In this document: one piece after another, positions 1-10,454 of the stretch
Position numbering within the stretch: the stretch's first letter is position 1
Layout: the number at the start of each line of letters is the position of its first letter
From: Myxococcales bacterium
GTDB taxonomy: Bacteria > Myxococcota_A > Polyangia > Polyangiales > Polyangiaceae
Assembly: GCA_016712525.1 (NCBI GenBank)
Contig: JADJQX010000007.1
Coordinates: 1,798,001-1,862,000, forward strand
DNA length: 64,000 bases
Direction: 5' to 3'
Position numbers and translations under genes: made by a program
Notes under the pieces: generated by a model
Database searches by the model: none
What the model saw: only the letters and a program-made list of their open reading frames with translations
What the model was told of the DNA's origin: nothing

Positions 1-95
1 CGTCGACCCCGGCGCTGCTCGGAGCCGTCATCGACAACGGACGCCCGCTGAAGCCGTGTGGGGAGTCGTGGGTGGCGACTTGCCCCACACAATAA
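1..95 (+). CDS. C-terminal end of an unidentified gene (partial)
   Basis: The third forward frame is open from the window edge and ends at TAA (93-95). The visible 30 residues end in CGESWVATCPTQ and contain two cysteines. The gene would converge with the reverse-strand gene that ends at 136. Too little is visible to name a family, and a chance open frame in G+C-rich DNA remains possible. Confidence 0.4.
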   Translation, partial: STPALLGAVIDNGRPLKPCGESWVATCPTQ

Positions 96-135
96 TTCAA
101 TCGTTTCGACACGTTACACACCAAAGCCAGCGCGT

Positions 136-1098
136 TCAGAAGCGCCCGACGAGGCCGAAGGCCGCCCCCCCCTCGACGGGGTGGAACGTCGGCGAGAAGG
201 ACGCGCTCTTCGGTCCCGTCGGGACGGGCGGGAGCGGTCTTCGTTTCACCTCGACGCGCTCCGGAACGTAGGCCCACTCGGCCTGCGCGATGCCCACGAG
301 CGCCGTGAGCACGAGCCCACCGGCGAGCGAGAGGTTCACCGCCCGGATCGCGCGAGCGCGATCTTTGTAGGCCTGCGCCACACGGTCCGGGTCACCTCGC
401 GCGAACTCGTCGGCCGCGCTCGCCTGCGCCGAGAGGTAGACGGGCAGCGTCACCATGGTGCCGAGGACCAGCGTGCCCTCGAGCGCGAGGAACGCCGTAC
501 CGAGCGCCCCTTGACCGTTCTGGAACTGCCCCACCCCCATGGGCACGAGGGCCAAAAACCGCGAATTTCGCACCGTCGTGCGCTCCTCGGTCGCGAGCTC
601 CTGGACCTTCAGCAACCACGCCTCCCGCGCCCGGCGATCGGCCTCCTCACGAGCCTTGCGCTCGGCCTCGACTTTGGCGCGCTCGGCGGCCGCGGCGTTC
701 AGCTTGGCGCGCAGCTGGGCGCGTGTGTCGATGAAGAGGTTGATGACGTCGGTCGGGAACGTGAGCGGGTCGGGCTCGTAGAGCTGGTCGTCGAGGAGGA
801 GCGTTTCGAACGCCTTCGAGGCGTCGTCGCGGCGTTTTTCGGCGACCGCGATGGCCCCGAGGTACATGCGCGCGAGGGAGGTCTGCGCAGTGTCGCGCCC
901 CTCGGGGGCCTCGAGGGCCCGACGGAAGTGGGGCTCGGCCTCGGCGTAGTTTTTTGCGACGTAGGCGGCCCTCCCCTTCTCGAGCTCGGACTGCACGTCG
1001 GCCATCGCCCGGGCGCAGGTCATGACGACGACGAGCGCAAGGGCACCTGCAAGGCCGCCTCTTCGCACGAGGCTCGAGAGTCGTTTCCCCGAGGTCAC
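136..1098 (-). CDS. Exported TPR-like protein with C-terminal membrane segments
   Basis: A 320-aa protein of unknown exact role. I chose the GTG at 1098 because it puts an arginine-rich start and hydrophobic stretch (GGLAGALALVVVM) at the N-terminus as a signal peptide, and it avoids overlap with the kinase gene that ends at 1167. Next comes a TPR-like segment (AAYVAKNYAEAEPHFRRAL, about residues 40-60), then a charged coiled-coil rich in Ala/Glu/Arg (about 115-160). Two hydrophobic segments lie in the C-terminal half, with GVGQFQNGQ before the first. It follows the Ser/Thr kinase by 68 bp on the same strand, so the kinase, this protein and the upstream activator may be one transcript. The longer frame back to 1473 is a shadow of the kinase gene. 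Confidence 0.72.
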   Translation of the reverse strand: MTSGKRLSSLVRRGGLAGALALVVVMTCARAMADVQSELEKGRAAYVAKNYAEAEPHFRRALEAPEGRDTAQTSLARMYLGAIAVAEKRRDDASKAFETLLLDDQLYEPDPLTFPTDVINLFIDTRAQLRAKLNAAAAERAKVEAERKAREEADRRAREAWLLKVQELATEERTTVRNSRFLALVPMGVGQFQNGQGALGTAFLALEGTLVLGTMVTLPVYLSAQASAADEFARGDPDRVAQAYKDRARAIRAVNLSLAGGLVLTALVGIAQAEWAYVPERVEVKRRPLPPVPTGPKSASFSPTFHPVEGGAAFGLVGRF

Positions 1099-1166
1099 GA
1101 TGGCGAAGAGAATCGCACGTTTCGCCCCACCGGGACCGCCGAAGTGGAGGGCACGGGCCCCGACCG

Positions 1167-2999
1167 TCACTCGGCGGGAAAGACGGCGCGGGCGAGGGAG
1201 CCGCCTTTCAGCTGTACCCTCACCTTGCGCTGGCTCTCGAGCTCGACGACGTACGCATCCTCGAAGCCGGGGCCGCCGATGGGCATCGGCACGTTGACCG
1301 TGGAGCCGGCCCGAAAGATGGTGCCGGGGCGCTTGTCGATGCCGTACGAGTGGTCGGGCCTGCCTTCGACGAGGACCTGCGCGTCTCGGATGCGTAGGGC
1401 CACCTCGAGGCGGACCGGGACATCGCCGCCGGAAACGACGCGCTTGTCCGGAACGCAGAGGTTCGAGCGGCACGAGAAGACGAGCTCGTGGGGCTTGTCG
1501 TCGATCGGGATCTGCCGATCGGTCGACACGTCCCCGGCGGGCGTCCCGTCGATCGACACGAGCACCCCCTGCGCCGGGACCACGCTCGCGAAGCCGAGCT
1601 GCCGCACCTTCGGGGCCGCCGAGGGCTTCGGGAGAACGACGGTCGGACGCGCGGGGGGGCGCGTCACCGAAGCGACCTCACGAACGGGCGGAGCACTGGG
1701 GACCTCGGCGACGATGCTCGGCGCCACGGAGGCCGTGGTGGGCACCACCGGGACCTCCGTACGTCGAGCGCGAAGCGCCCGCGTGAGCCCGAACGACGCA
1801 CCACACACACACACACTCACGAGCACCATCGGGAGGATCCGCAGGGCGAGCGCCCTACGCTCCCCCGAACGCCGGAGCCCCGTGACGAGCCGCAGGAGCT
1901 TCGCGTCGTGCGGCGCGAAGGCGAGCGCGCGGTTGTAGTCGGCCGCCGAAGCCAGGGCATCTCCGCGGGCACGCGCGGCGTCTCCCAGGGCGCGGAGCCG
2001 CTCGACCATGCGTGAGGCGTGGGCGACCTCGTACCCTTCGGGGTCGTCGAGGTACGCTTCGACCTCGGCGCGCGGGTCGGTGATCCCGAGGCGCTCGAGC
2101 TCCGCCGACAGCACCTCGTGCATGGCCCGCACGCTCGCGTATCGCCCTTCGGGCTCCCTCGCGAGCGCCCGATCGCAGATGCGCGAGAGCACGGCCCCGA
2201 CCACGGGGCGCTCTTGCTCGGCCGCGCCGTAGATCCCCTCGAGCACCCGTCGGAGCACCTGAGCGGGGTTCTGCCCCTCGAACGGCAAGTGCCCCACGAT
2301 GCACTCGTAGAGCAGCACGCCGGCGCCGAACACGTCGGCGCGCTCGTCGACCTCGACCCCCTCGATCTGCTCGGGCGCCATGTGCGCCGGGCTCCCGAGC
2401 ACCTGGCCGGTCGAGGTGACCCCCTGCGCGTCGAGCAGCTTCGCGATCCCGAAGTCGGTGAGCTTTACACGTACCCGCCCCCCCGAGAGATCTCCCGAGT
2501 CACGCTCCGAGCCCGCGCCCTCGCGCGGCGCTGGGCGGTGCTCGATGAGGACGTTCTCGGGCTTCACGTCGCGGTGAACCACGCCCGAGTCGTGAGCGCT
2601 CGCGAGCGCCGCGAGCACGTCGAGCACGATGGCGACGCCCACCTCGGGCGGGAGCGCCCCCCGGTCGGCGAGCAGCCTGCGCAGGCTCGGGCCCCGTACG
2701 AGCTCGACCACGAGGAACTGCTCGTCGTCGTCGTCGCCGGAGACGTCGTAGACCTCGACGATGTTCGGGTGGCGGAGCTTCGCGACGGCGCGCGCCTCCG
2801 TCGAGAACCGCGCCGCGACCTCGGACGAGTCGCGGAGGTGGGCGTGGAGGAGCTTGACCGCGACGTCACGCCCGAGGCGCCGATCGTGGGCACGGTAAAC
2901 CGTGGCCATGCCGCCGTGTCCGAGCTCCCCCAGCACCTCGTACTTCGAGAGGGAGGGGAGCCGCGGAGCGCGAGGAACCGGGCTCGTCTTCGCCACCAT
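1167..2999 (-). CDS. Transmembrane Ser/Thr protein kinase
   Basis: A 610-aa Hanks-type kinase. The glycine-rich loop (GELGHGGMATVY), the VAVK lysine (about residue 49), HRDVKPEN (142-149), DFG (182-184) and a MAPEQ motif (about 207-211) are all present, so it should be active. A hydrophobic segment (ILPMVLVSVCVCGASFG, about 392-412) follows, then a Pro/Val-rich linker. The C-terminal region (about 470-610) includes SVVPAQGVLVSIDG, which resembles PEGA-type repeats, so the C-terminus probably lies outside the cytoplasmic membrane. It sits 106 bp downstream of an FHA-domain sigma-54 activator on the same strand. FHA domains bind phosphothreonine, so the activator is a reasonable substrate or partner; that link is inferred. 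Confidence 0.93.
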   Translation of the reverse strand: MVAKTSPVPRAPRLPSLSKYEVLGELGHGGMATVYRAHDRRLGRDVAVKLLHAHLRDSSEVAARFSTEARAVAKLRHPNIVEVYDVSGDDDDEQFLVVELVRGPSLRRLLADRGALPPEVGVAIVLDVLAALASAHDSGVVHRDVKPENVLIEHRPAPREGAGSERDSGDLSGGRVRVKLTDFGIAKLLDAQGVTSTGQVLGSPAHMAPEQIEGVEVDERADVFGAGVLLYECIVGHLPFEGQNPAQVLRRVLEGIYGAAEQERPVVGAVLSRICDRALAREPEGRYASVRAMHEVLSAELERLGITDPRAEVEAYLDDPEGYEVAHASRMVERLRALGDAARARGDALASAADYNRALAFAPHDAKLLRLVTGLRRSGERRALALRILPMVLVSVCVCGASFGLTRALRARRTEVPVVPTTASVAPSIVAEVPSAPPVREVASVTRPPARPTVVLPKPSAAPKVRQLGFASVVPAQGVLVSIDGTPAGDVSTDRQIPIDDKPHELVFSCRSNLCVPDKRVVSGGDVPVRLEVALRIRDAQVLVEGRPDHSYGIDKRPGTIFRAGSTVNVPMPIGGPGFEDAYVVELESQRKVRVQLKGGSLARAVFPAE

Positions 3000-3105
3000 C
3001 GGAGATCCCGAGCGTAGCTCCTTTTGGGCCCGGGCGTCGACGCGGTCGAGCCGCGCCCGCGGGCGCCACGAAGACCCCGGCCAACCTGCCGATTTTGCTT
3101 AGGAA

Positions 3106-4425
<1,320 letters not shown>

Positions 4426-4673
4426 GGTTTTCCGTTTTTAACACGGATTCCCTTCGGCGGAGCAACAGGGTTTTTCCGGCGAGGGGGCGTTCCGTGCCGG
4501 GCGGCCGAATCGGCAAGCCGCGGACCGAGGAATTTCCCGCGGCGCGCGGCGACGCGGCGCGCGGTCGACCATCGTCGCGACTCGAGGCCCCCGTAGAACA
4601 TGGACGAATCGTGCGGCCCTGCGCGAAGGGTCGTGGCGCTCGGTCATCCGCTCCCGTACGATAGGAGAGTCTC

Positions 4674-5384
4674 GTGGCTTTTTTTCGCTTTCCTTCGCTT
4701 CGTGTCCGCTCGTGCGTGGGCCTCACGCTCGCTTCGGCCCTCGTGGCCGCCGCGTGCGCCGACGCACGGAACCCCACCCCCGATCCCCGTGATTCGAACG
4801 GCGGGGGGCAGGTGCCCGACGGCAGCGTCACGGCCGACGACCGCCCGAACGTCCCACCCCCTCCCATCGACGGCGCGCCCAGCGGGGCCGACTGCCTCGC
4901 CTACTGCACGAAGGTGACCGACTCCTGCACGGGTCCCTACGCGCAGTACACGAGCGTCGAGCAGTGCCTCGCGGTCTGCGACACGCTGCCCCGAGGGACC
5001 ACGGGAGAGCGAAGCGGGAACAGCGTCGCGTGCCGAACCTCGTACGCCGGAAACGTGGCGCGCACCGACCCCGCAGGCTACTGCGCCGTGGCCGGTCCGT
5101 TCGGTGGAGGCGTATGTGGTGAACGGTGCGACGCCTTCTGCGCGATCGCGCTCGGGGTGTGCACGCGAACCGCCTGGGAGACCGTGCCGTCGTGTGTGTC
5201 GGCGTGCACCAACCTCAAATACATCGAGCAAGGCGCCGAGGCCGGAGAAGGCCTCGCGGGCCCCATGACGGGAGACACGCTCAACTGCCGGAGCCGCCGC
5301 CTCCTCGAGGCCCTCTCCGTCCCCGAGCAGTGCGACGAGCTCGGCCCCGGGGGGGCGTGCGCCGCCACCCCGAAGCGCAACTGA
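4674..5384 (+). CDS. Cys-rich putative lipoprotein
   Basis: A 236-aa exported protein starting at GTG 4674, with AGGAGAG just upstream. A signal peptide with a lipobox-like end (ALVAAACADA) puts the lipidated Cys near residue 28. A low-complexity Pro/Asp linker follows, then a domain with about 16 cysteines in CxxxC and CxxC spacings (CLAYCTKVTDSC, CGERCDAFC). Such Cys-rich lipoproteins are common in Polyangiales genomes and have no assigned function. It stands alone, convergent with the lipoprotein gene ending at 5437. The cysteines probably form disulfides outside the cytoplasm. Confidence 0.8.
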   Translation: MAFFRFPSLRVRSCVGLTLASALVAAACADARNPTPDPRDSNGGGQVPDGSVTADDRPNVPPPPIDGAPSGADCLAYCTKVTDSCTGPYAQYTSVEQCLAVCDTLPRGTTGERSGNSVACRTSYAGNVARTDPAGYCAVAGPFGGGVCGERCDAFCAIALGVCTRTAWETVPSCVSACTNLKYIEQGAEAGEGLAGPMTGDTLNCRSRRLLEALSVPEQCDELGPGGACAATPKRN

Positions 5385-5436
5385 CCGTCCTCCCACGGCT
5401 TCTGCACGGCTCCGAGCCTCGCGTGCAGGGGCGCCT

Positions 5437-7479
5437 CTACTCCTGCTTCGTGAAGGCGGTGCCGTTCCACACCATGCGCACCGCCTTCGTCTTGCCCCAC
5501 GGGAGGAGCACGGGCACCCCTTGCGCAGTGACCTCTCCCTCGGAGAACGGGCAGCTCTTCTCGGTGAGGCCGCGGGCCATGCCCGGGCGGACGTCGATCT
5601 CGAAGCCCCGCGTCTTGCTCGGGACGAACTGGACGAGCCCCTGGATCCGCCCGCCCGCGACCTCGCGCGCCGTCTCGATGGCGAGGAGGCGCACGACCCG
5701 GTCGCCCGCAGCCCCGTAGACGAGCATCACCTCACTGTCGACCGTCGGAGACAGCTTCACCTTGCCGCGCACCACGATCTCGGCGAGGCCATCGCCCGTG
5801 ATGTCGCGCGCCGTGACCTCCGTGATGTCGTCGGGCGTGGCGAAGTCGGAGAGGCGGGCGAACGCGTACTGCGAGCCTCCCTTGTAGCCGGGCCCGAGCA
5901 CCACGAGATCCTTGCCGATCACCACGACGCGCTCGGGCCTCGCGTCGCCGTTCACCTGCACCTTGAGATCGACCTTGGGCTTCGTGCCGGCGGCGACCTT
6001 CTGGTCGGCGAGGTACTGGTCGTAGACGCGCGCCGAGAGGTCTCCGCCCTTGCCGACCTCGGGGGTGGGGACGTCGCGCGGCAGCTCCGCCACGGGCTTC
6101 GACGCGGGCCCCTCGGGCTTCTGTCCCGCCTGCGCGACCTCCCCGGACTTCGCGAAGCGAGCCCCATCGAATTTGTAAGTCACCGACTTGACCGCGCCCC
6201 AGGGCATCAGGAGCGCCTCGGTCTCGGCGAGCCCCGGCTCACGGTAGGAGGTCGCGTCCCAGCCGACGGCCGGCTCCACGGTGACCTCGATCTCGCCCGG
6301 CGACACGCGCAGCGCGTTCGTCACCTTCTTCGCGCCCGCGGTGACCGCCACTACGTGCGAGAACGCGGTCTCGGGCTCGTCCTTCGCGAACGTCCACACC
6401 TCGAACGCCTCGTGCGCCGTGCCCTGATGCACGATCCGCTTTCTCACGAGGAGCGCCTCCTTGCCCTTGCCGGTCACGTCGCGGGCCTCGACGCGCGAGA
6501 GGTCGTACGAGAGCTCGCGGTAGAAGAACTGCTTCCCTCCGCGGTAACCAGGCCCACACACCGTGAAGTACTTATCGAAGACGCTGATGCGCTCCTTCAT
6601 GGCGTCGCCCGTGACGTCGGCGAAGAGCTCGATGCGCGGCACGGCTTGGGCCATGCCCTTGGGCTCGAGGAGCCCCTCGACCACGGCGCGTTCGGCGGCC
6701 GTCGGGAGCGGCGCGAGCTCGTTCGCGGCCCCCTCCCCACCCGCGCTCGTGGCGAGCACGCCCGCCTCGGCCTTGCCGTCACCGTCGTGGTAACGCACGG
6801 CCGCGCGCAGCCCGACGCGCAGGGTGCGAGCCTCGGCGAACGTGGACCAGGGCAGCACGGCCTCGAACGTGAGCCCCACCTTGCCGTTCGGGGCCTCGAC
6901 CACCTTGGACGACGGCACCTCGCGCCCCTTCGCGGGGCCGGAGAGGAACCGGACGCTCCCTGCCGTCTCGCCCGACTTGCCCGGGAAAACACCGATCTCG
7001 TACACCTGGTACTTGCCGCCCTGCGCGGGGAACGCGAGGGCGAACGACACGTGATCCTCGCCCTCGGCGAACCGCGCCGTGCGCACGTACTTCGCGTCCT
7101 CGATCTCGCCGGCGAGGTAGATCTTGGTCTCGTCGTACTGGAGGCCCGCGGCGAACGCGAGGCCGTCCGTCTTGCCTCGGGCGATCTTGGCCGGGGTGCG
7201 CGCGGGCCACTCTTTCAGCACGCCATCGAGCTTCACCGGGGTGTCCTTCTCGAGGAGCTCGGCACGGAGCGGCCCGGAGAGGGCGGTCTCGTAGCCGCTC
7301 GGGTTCGCGTTCGCCCCGCCGCCGAGCGCGGTGAGCCCCCCCTGCGCGGCCGCCAACGCGCCTATCGACTCTTCGTCGGACACCTTTCGAGAGGCGCCGT
7401 CCGGCGACTTCGGCGACGGCTGACCGCAGGCGGCGACGGACGTGACGGTGACGGCGAGGGCTATCCGGAGGACCTTCAT
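5437..7479 (-). CDS. Large lipoprotein with CBM9-like domain and internal duplication
   Basis: A 680-aa putative lipoprotein whose signal peptide ends TVTSVAACGQ, with Cys18 as the lipid site. Residues about 80-235 (VKLDGVLKEWP, then beta-rich segments and FEAVLPWS) resemble the CBM9-like/DOMON fold seen in many secreted proteins. The remainder is a tandem duplication: residues about 282-446 and 502-680 share GPGYRGG/GPGYKGG, DVTGKGKEALLV/DITGDGLAEIVV and LLMPWGAVKSV/LLPWGKTKAV. The D-x-T-G-D/K-G pieces resemble FG-GAP/VCBS calcium-binding loops. Its role is unknown; a surface binding protein is a guess. It is transcribed alone, ending against the Cys-rich lipoprotein gene. Confidence 0.8.
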   Translation of the reverse strand: MKVLRIALAVTVTSVAACGQPSPKSPDGASRKVSDEESIGALAAAQGGLTALGGGANANPSGYETALSGPLRAELLEKDTPVKLDGVLKEWPARTPAKIARGKTDGLAFAAGLQYDETKIYLAGEIEDAKYVRTARFAEGEDHVSFALAFPAQGGKYQVYEIGVFPGKSGETAGSVRFLSGPAKGREVPSSKVVEAPNGKVGLTFEAVLPWSTFAEARTLRVGLRAAVRYHDGDGKAEAGVLATSAGGEGAANELAPLPTAAERAVVEGLLEPKGMAQAVPRIELFADVTGDAMKERISVFDKYFTVCGPGYRGGKQFFYRELSYDLSRVEARDVTGKGKEALLVRKRIVHQGTAHEAFEVWTFAKDEPETAFSHVVAVTAGAKKVTNALRVSPGEIEVTVEPAVGWDATSYREPGLAETEALLMPWGAVKSVTYKFDGARFAKSGEVAQAGQKPEGPASKPVAELPRDVPTPEVGKGGDLSARVYDQYLADQKVAAGTKPKVDLKVQVNGDARPERVVVIGKDLVVLGPGYKGGSQYAFARLSDFATPDDITEVTARDITGDGLAEIVVRGKVKLSPTVDSEVMLVYGAAGDRVVRLLAIETAREVAGGRIQGLVQFVPSKTRGFEIDVRPGMARGLTEKSCPFSEGEVTAQGVPVLLPWGKTKAVRMVWNGTAFTKQE

Positions 7480-7591
7480 GGCCCAGCGAGGCTAGCAGCC
7501 TCGAGCGTTCGCCCAAACCCCATCCGCGTGGCCCGGCAGCCCCACCCCGCTCGTCCCTCAAGAGCCACAAAAACCTATGACCATCGAATAC

Positions 7592-10390
7592 TTAGAATCC
7601 ATGGCCGCGCCCTCGACGGGCGGTGAGCGCGCGCGAGACGACCTTCAGCACCTCCATGACCGGCACGATGACGACGGCGAACGCCGCGAGGATGCCCCAG
7701 TGCGCCGGCGAGAGCGGGTAGGTGTGGAAGACCTCGTTCAGCGTGGGCACGAGGACGGCGACGAGATGGATGGCGGCCGACAGGACGACGGCTCCGAGCA
7801 GCGCCTTCGGGACGAGCGGGCGTAGCACGGCAATCGACCGGGTCGGAGAGCGGCACGAGAACGCGTGCACGAGCGGGGAGAGCGCGAGCACGGAGAACGC
7901 CATCGCCCGACCGTACGCGAGGCGCGAGGTGCCCTCGGGCAAGGCCCAAGGCACGAAGTAGCAGGCGAGACCGAGGCCCCCCATCACGAGCCCCACCGTC
8001 GCGATGCCCACGTACTCGCGCCGACCGAGCAGCCCGGACTCGGGCTTGCGCGGAGGCTCCATCATCTGGGTCGCGTCGGGAGGATCGACGCCGAGGGCGA
8101 GCGCAGGGAGACCGTTCGTGACCAAGTTGATCCAGAGGATCATGAGGGGACGGAGCGGCGGGAGGTGAGGCCCGAGGGAGCTCGCGAACACCGTGACGAC
8201 GAGGCCCGCGTTCGACGAGAGGAGGAAGAAGATGAACTTCTGGATGTTGCGCCAGATCGCGCGCCCCTCTCGCACGGCCTCGACGATCGTCGCGAAGTTG
8301 TCGTCGGCGAGGACCATGTCGGCGGCGGCGCGGGCTACGTCCGTGCCGTTTCGGCCCATTGCGATCCCGATGTGCGCCTCGCGGAGCGCGGGGGCGTCGT
8401 TGACGCCGTCCCCGGTCATGGCGACGACATGACCCCGCGCCTTGAACGCGCGCACGATGCGGAGCTTCTGCTCGGCCGTGACACGGGCGAACACACGAAC
8501 GTCGTCGACCGCCTCGGCGAGGGCGGCGTCGCTCAAGACCTCGACCTCGGCGCCCGTGAGCGCGCGCGCCTTCGCGTCCCAGAGGCCGAGCTCTCGCGCG
8601 ATCGCCATCGCGGTGAGCTTGTGGTCCCCGGTGATCATCACCGCGCGCACCTCGGCCTCGGCGCAGGCGCGCACGGCCTCGCGAACGCCCTCCCTCGGAG
8701 GATCGATCATGCCCACGAGACCGACGAAGGTGAGCCTCTGCTCCACGTCCGAAGGAGCGCCGTCGTCGTCGGAGCCCCTCGCTCGCTCACGACGCGCCAC
8801 GGCGAGCACGCGGAGGGCCTTCTCGCTCATGCGATCGGCGAGCGCCTGGAGCTCCGCGCGACCTTCGTCGCCGAGCGGCACGACGCCGCGCTCGGTCTCG
8901 ACCGCCACGCAGAGGGGCAGGAGGACGTCGCAGCTCCCCTTCGTGTGCACGACCTCACGCCCGCGGGCGTCGAGCGTGACGACGGTCATGCGTTTGCGAT
9001 CGCTGTCGAAGGGGATCTCGCGGACGATCGGGTGCCCCGGGAGCACGGACTCCCGCGGCGCGCCGGCCTTCGCGGCGAGGGTGAGCAGCGCACCCTCGGT
9101 CGGGTCCCCCACGACGCGCACCTGCTCGCCTTCCGCGGTCTCGAGCTTGGCCGTGTTGGCGAGGACGACGCTCGCGAGAAGGTTCCTGAGCGGCGGAAAG
9201 TCGAGATCGGCGACGGCACCTTCCGCGTCGACGAGATCGCCTTTCGCCGAGTACCCCACCCCCGACACGTCGTACGTCCTTCCACCGCAGTGGACGACAC
9301 GAACGGTCATTTCGTTCTGGGTGAGCGTGCCCGTCTTGTCGGTGCAGATCACCGTCGCGCTCCCGAGGGTCTCGACCGCCGCGAGCTTGCGGACGATGGC
9401 ACCACGTTTGGCCATGCGCTGCATGCCGAGGGCCAAAGTGATGGTCGTAATCGCTGGTAACCCTTCAGGAATCGCCGCGACCGCGAGGCTCACTGCGCCG
9501 AGCAGCACCTCTTGCCACGTCTCCTTGGCGAGGTAGAGACCGAACGCGAAGATGGCCACCGAGAGCACGATGCACGCCCACAAGATGCGCTTGCCGAAGG
9601 CCTCGAGGCGCACCTCGAGCGGCGTCCGCGACTCGGCGGGAGAGCTCATGAGGCGCGACAGCTTGCCGAGCTCGGTCCCGACTCCGGTCGCCACGACGAC
9701 GGCACGCGCGCGCCCCCGCACGACCGACGTGCCCACGAAGAGCATCGTCGACCGATCCCCGAGCGGCGCGTCGGCCTCGAGCGTCGCGCGCGCGTCTTTC
9801 GCGGCGGGGACGGACTCGCCCGTGAGCGAGGCCTCCTCGACCGACAGGTCCACGGCCAGGACGAGCCGCGCGTCGGCGGGCACGGCATCGCCGGCCTCGA
9901 GCTCGAGCACGTCACCGACGACGACCTCGCGCGCCTCGATCCCACGGGTGTCTCCGTCGCGCACGACCCGCGCGGACGGGGACTGCATCTTCTTGAGCGC
10001 CTCGAGCGCGGCCTCGGCGCGCCGCTCTTGGACGAAGCCGAGGACGGCGTTCAACCCGACGATGAGCACGATGGCGAAGGCGTCGCCCCATCGCTCGACC
10101 GCGCCCGCCTCGCGCGCGTTCGCCCCATTCAGAACGGCGACCACGCCGGCGACGAGCAACGTGCCGACGATGGGGTTCGCGAACTGCGCGAAGAAGCGCC
10201 GCACCGCGCTCGGAGAGGGCGGCTCGGGGAGCTCGTTCGGCCCCCCTTCGGCGAGCCTCCGACGAGCCTCTTCGGACGAGAGGCCCGACGCCGCAGCGAC
10301 GCCGAGCCGATCGAGGAGCGCGTCGACCGACCCCGTGTGAAAGGGTTCGTCGCCGCTCGACGAGGGTCGCTTCGATTCGCCTTGGCTCAC
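7592..10390 (-). CDS. P2-type cation-transporting ATPase (Ca2+-ATPase-like)
   Basis: A 932-aa ion pump. The N-terminal cation-ATPase domain (LSSEEARRRLAEGGPNELP) is followed by the actuator motif LTGES, TM4 with IPEGLPA, the phosphorylation site DKTGTLTQNE (Asp near residue 352) and TGDGVNDAPALREA. Overall similarity is to SERCA/PMR1-type pumps and not to CPx copper pumps. Two residues that bind Ca2+ in SERCA differ here: TM5 has SSNAGLVV (Leu for Glu771) and TM6 has NLVTNGLPA (Asn for Asp800), so the ion is uncertain. I took GTG 10390 as start; an upstream in-frame ATG at 10501 would overlap the preceding gene by 47 bp. It is the last gene of the ECF/Cys-rich operon, 64 bp after the membrane protein. 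Confidence 0.93.
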   Translation of the reverse strand: MSQGESKRPSSSGDEPFHTGSVDALLDRLGVAAASGLSSEEARRRLAEGGPNELPEPPSPSAVRRFFAQFANPIVGTLLVAGVVAVLNGANAREAGAVERWGDAFAIVLIVGLNAVLGFVQERRAEAALEALKKMQSPSARVVRDGDTRGIEAREVVVGDVLELEAGDAVPADARLVLAVDLSVEEASLTGESVPAAKDARATLEADAPLGDRSTMLFVGTSVVRGRARAVVVATGVGTELGKLSRLMSSPAESRTPLEVRLEAFGKRILWACIVLSVAIFAFGLYLAKETWQEVLLGAVSLAVAAIPEGLPAITTITLALGMQRMAKRGAIVRKLAAVETLGSATVICTDKTGTLTQNEMTVRVVHCGGRTYDVSGVGYSAKGDLVDAEGAVADLDFPPLRNLLASVVLANTAKLETAEGEQVRVVGDPTEGALLTLAAKAGAPRESVLPGHPIVREIPFDSDRKRMTVVTLDARGREVVHTKGSCDVLLPLCVAVETERGVVPLGDEGRAELQALADRMSEKALRVLAVARRERARGSDDDGAPSDVEQRLTFVGLVGMIDPPREGVREAVRACAEAEVRAVMITGDHKLTAMAIARELGLWDAKARALTGAEVEVLSDAALAEAVDDVRVFARVTAEQKLRIVRAFKARGHVVAMTGDGVNDAPALREAHIGIAMGRNGTDVARAAADMVLADDNFATIVEAVREGRAIWRNIQKFIFFLLSSNAGLVVTVFASSLGPHLPPLRPLMILWINLVTNGLPALALGVDPPDATQMMEPPRKPESGLLGRREYVGIATVGLVMGGLGLACYFVPWALPEGTSRLAYGRAMAFSVLALSPLVHAFSCRSPTRSIAVLRPLVPKALLGAVVLSAAIHLVAVLVPTLNEVFHTYPLSPAHWGILAAFAVVIVPVMEVLKVVSRALTARRGRGHGF

Positions 10391-10454
10391 CGCGGTCGCA
10401 TCATGCTCGAAATCGGGCGGAAGAGGTACCGCCCCGACGCACGACGCCGAGGCC

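Noticed and set aside
5521..7626. A 701-aa forward open frame opposite the large lipoprotein gene
   Set aside because: Composition is typical of antisense frames in G+C-rich DNA, and the reverse strand encodes a lipoprotein with signal peptide and repeats.
7592..10390. Copper-exporting (P1B) ATPase, given the Cys-rich operon
   Set aside because: No CPC/CPx motif in the membrane helices and no N-terminal CxxC domain; TM4 has PEGLP as in P2-type pumps.
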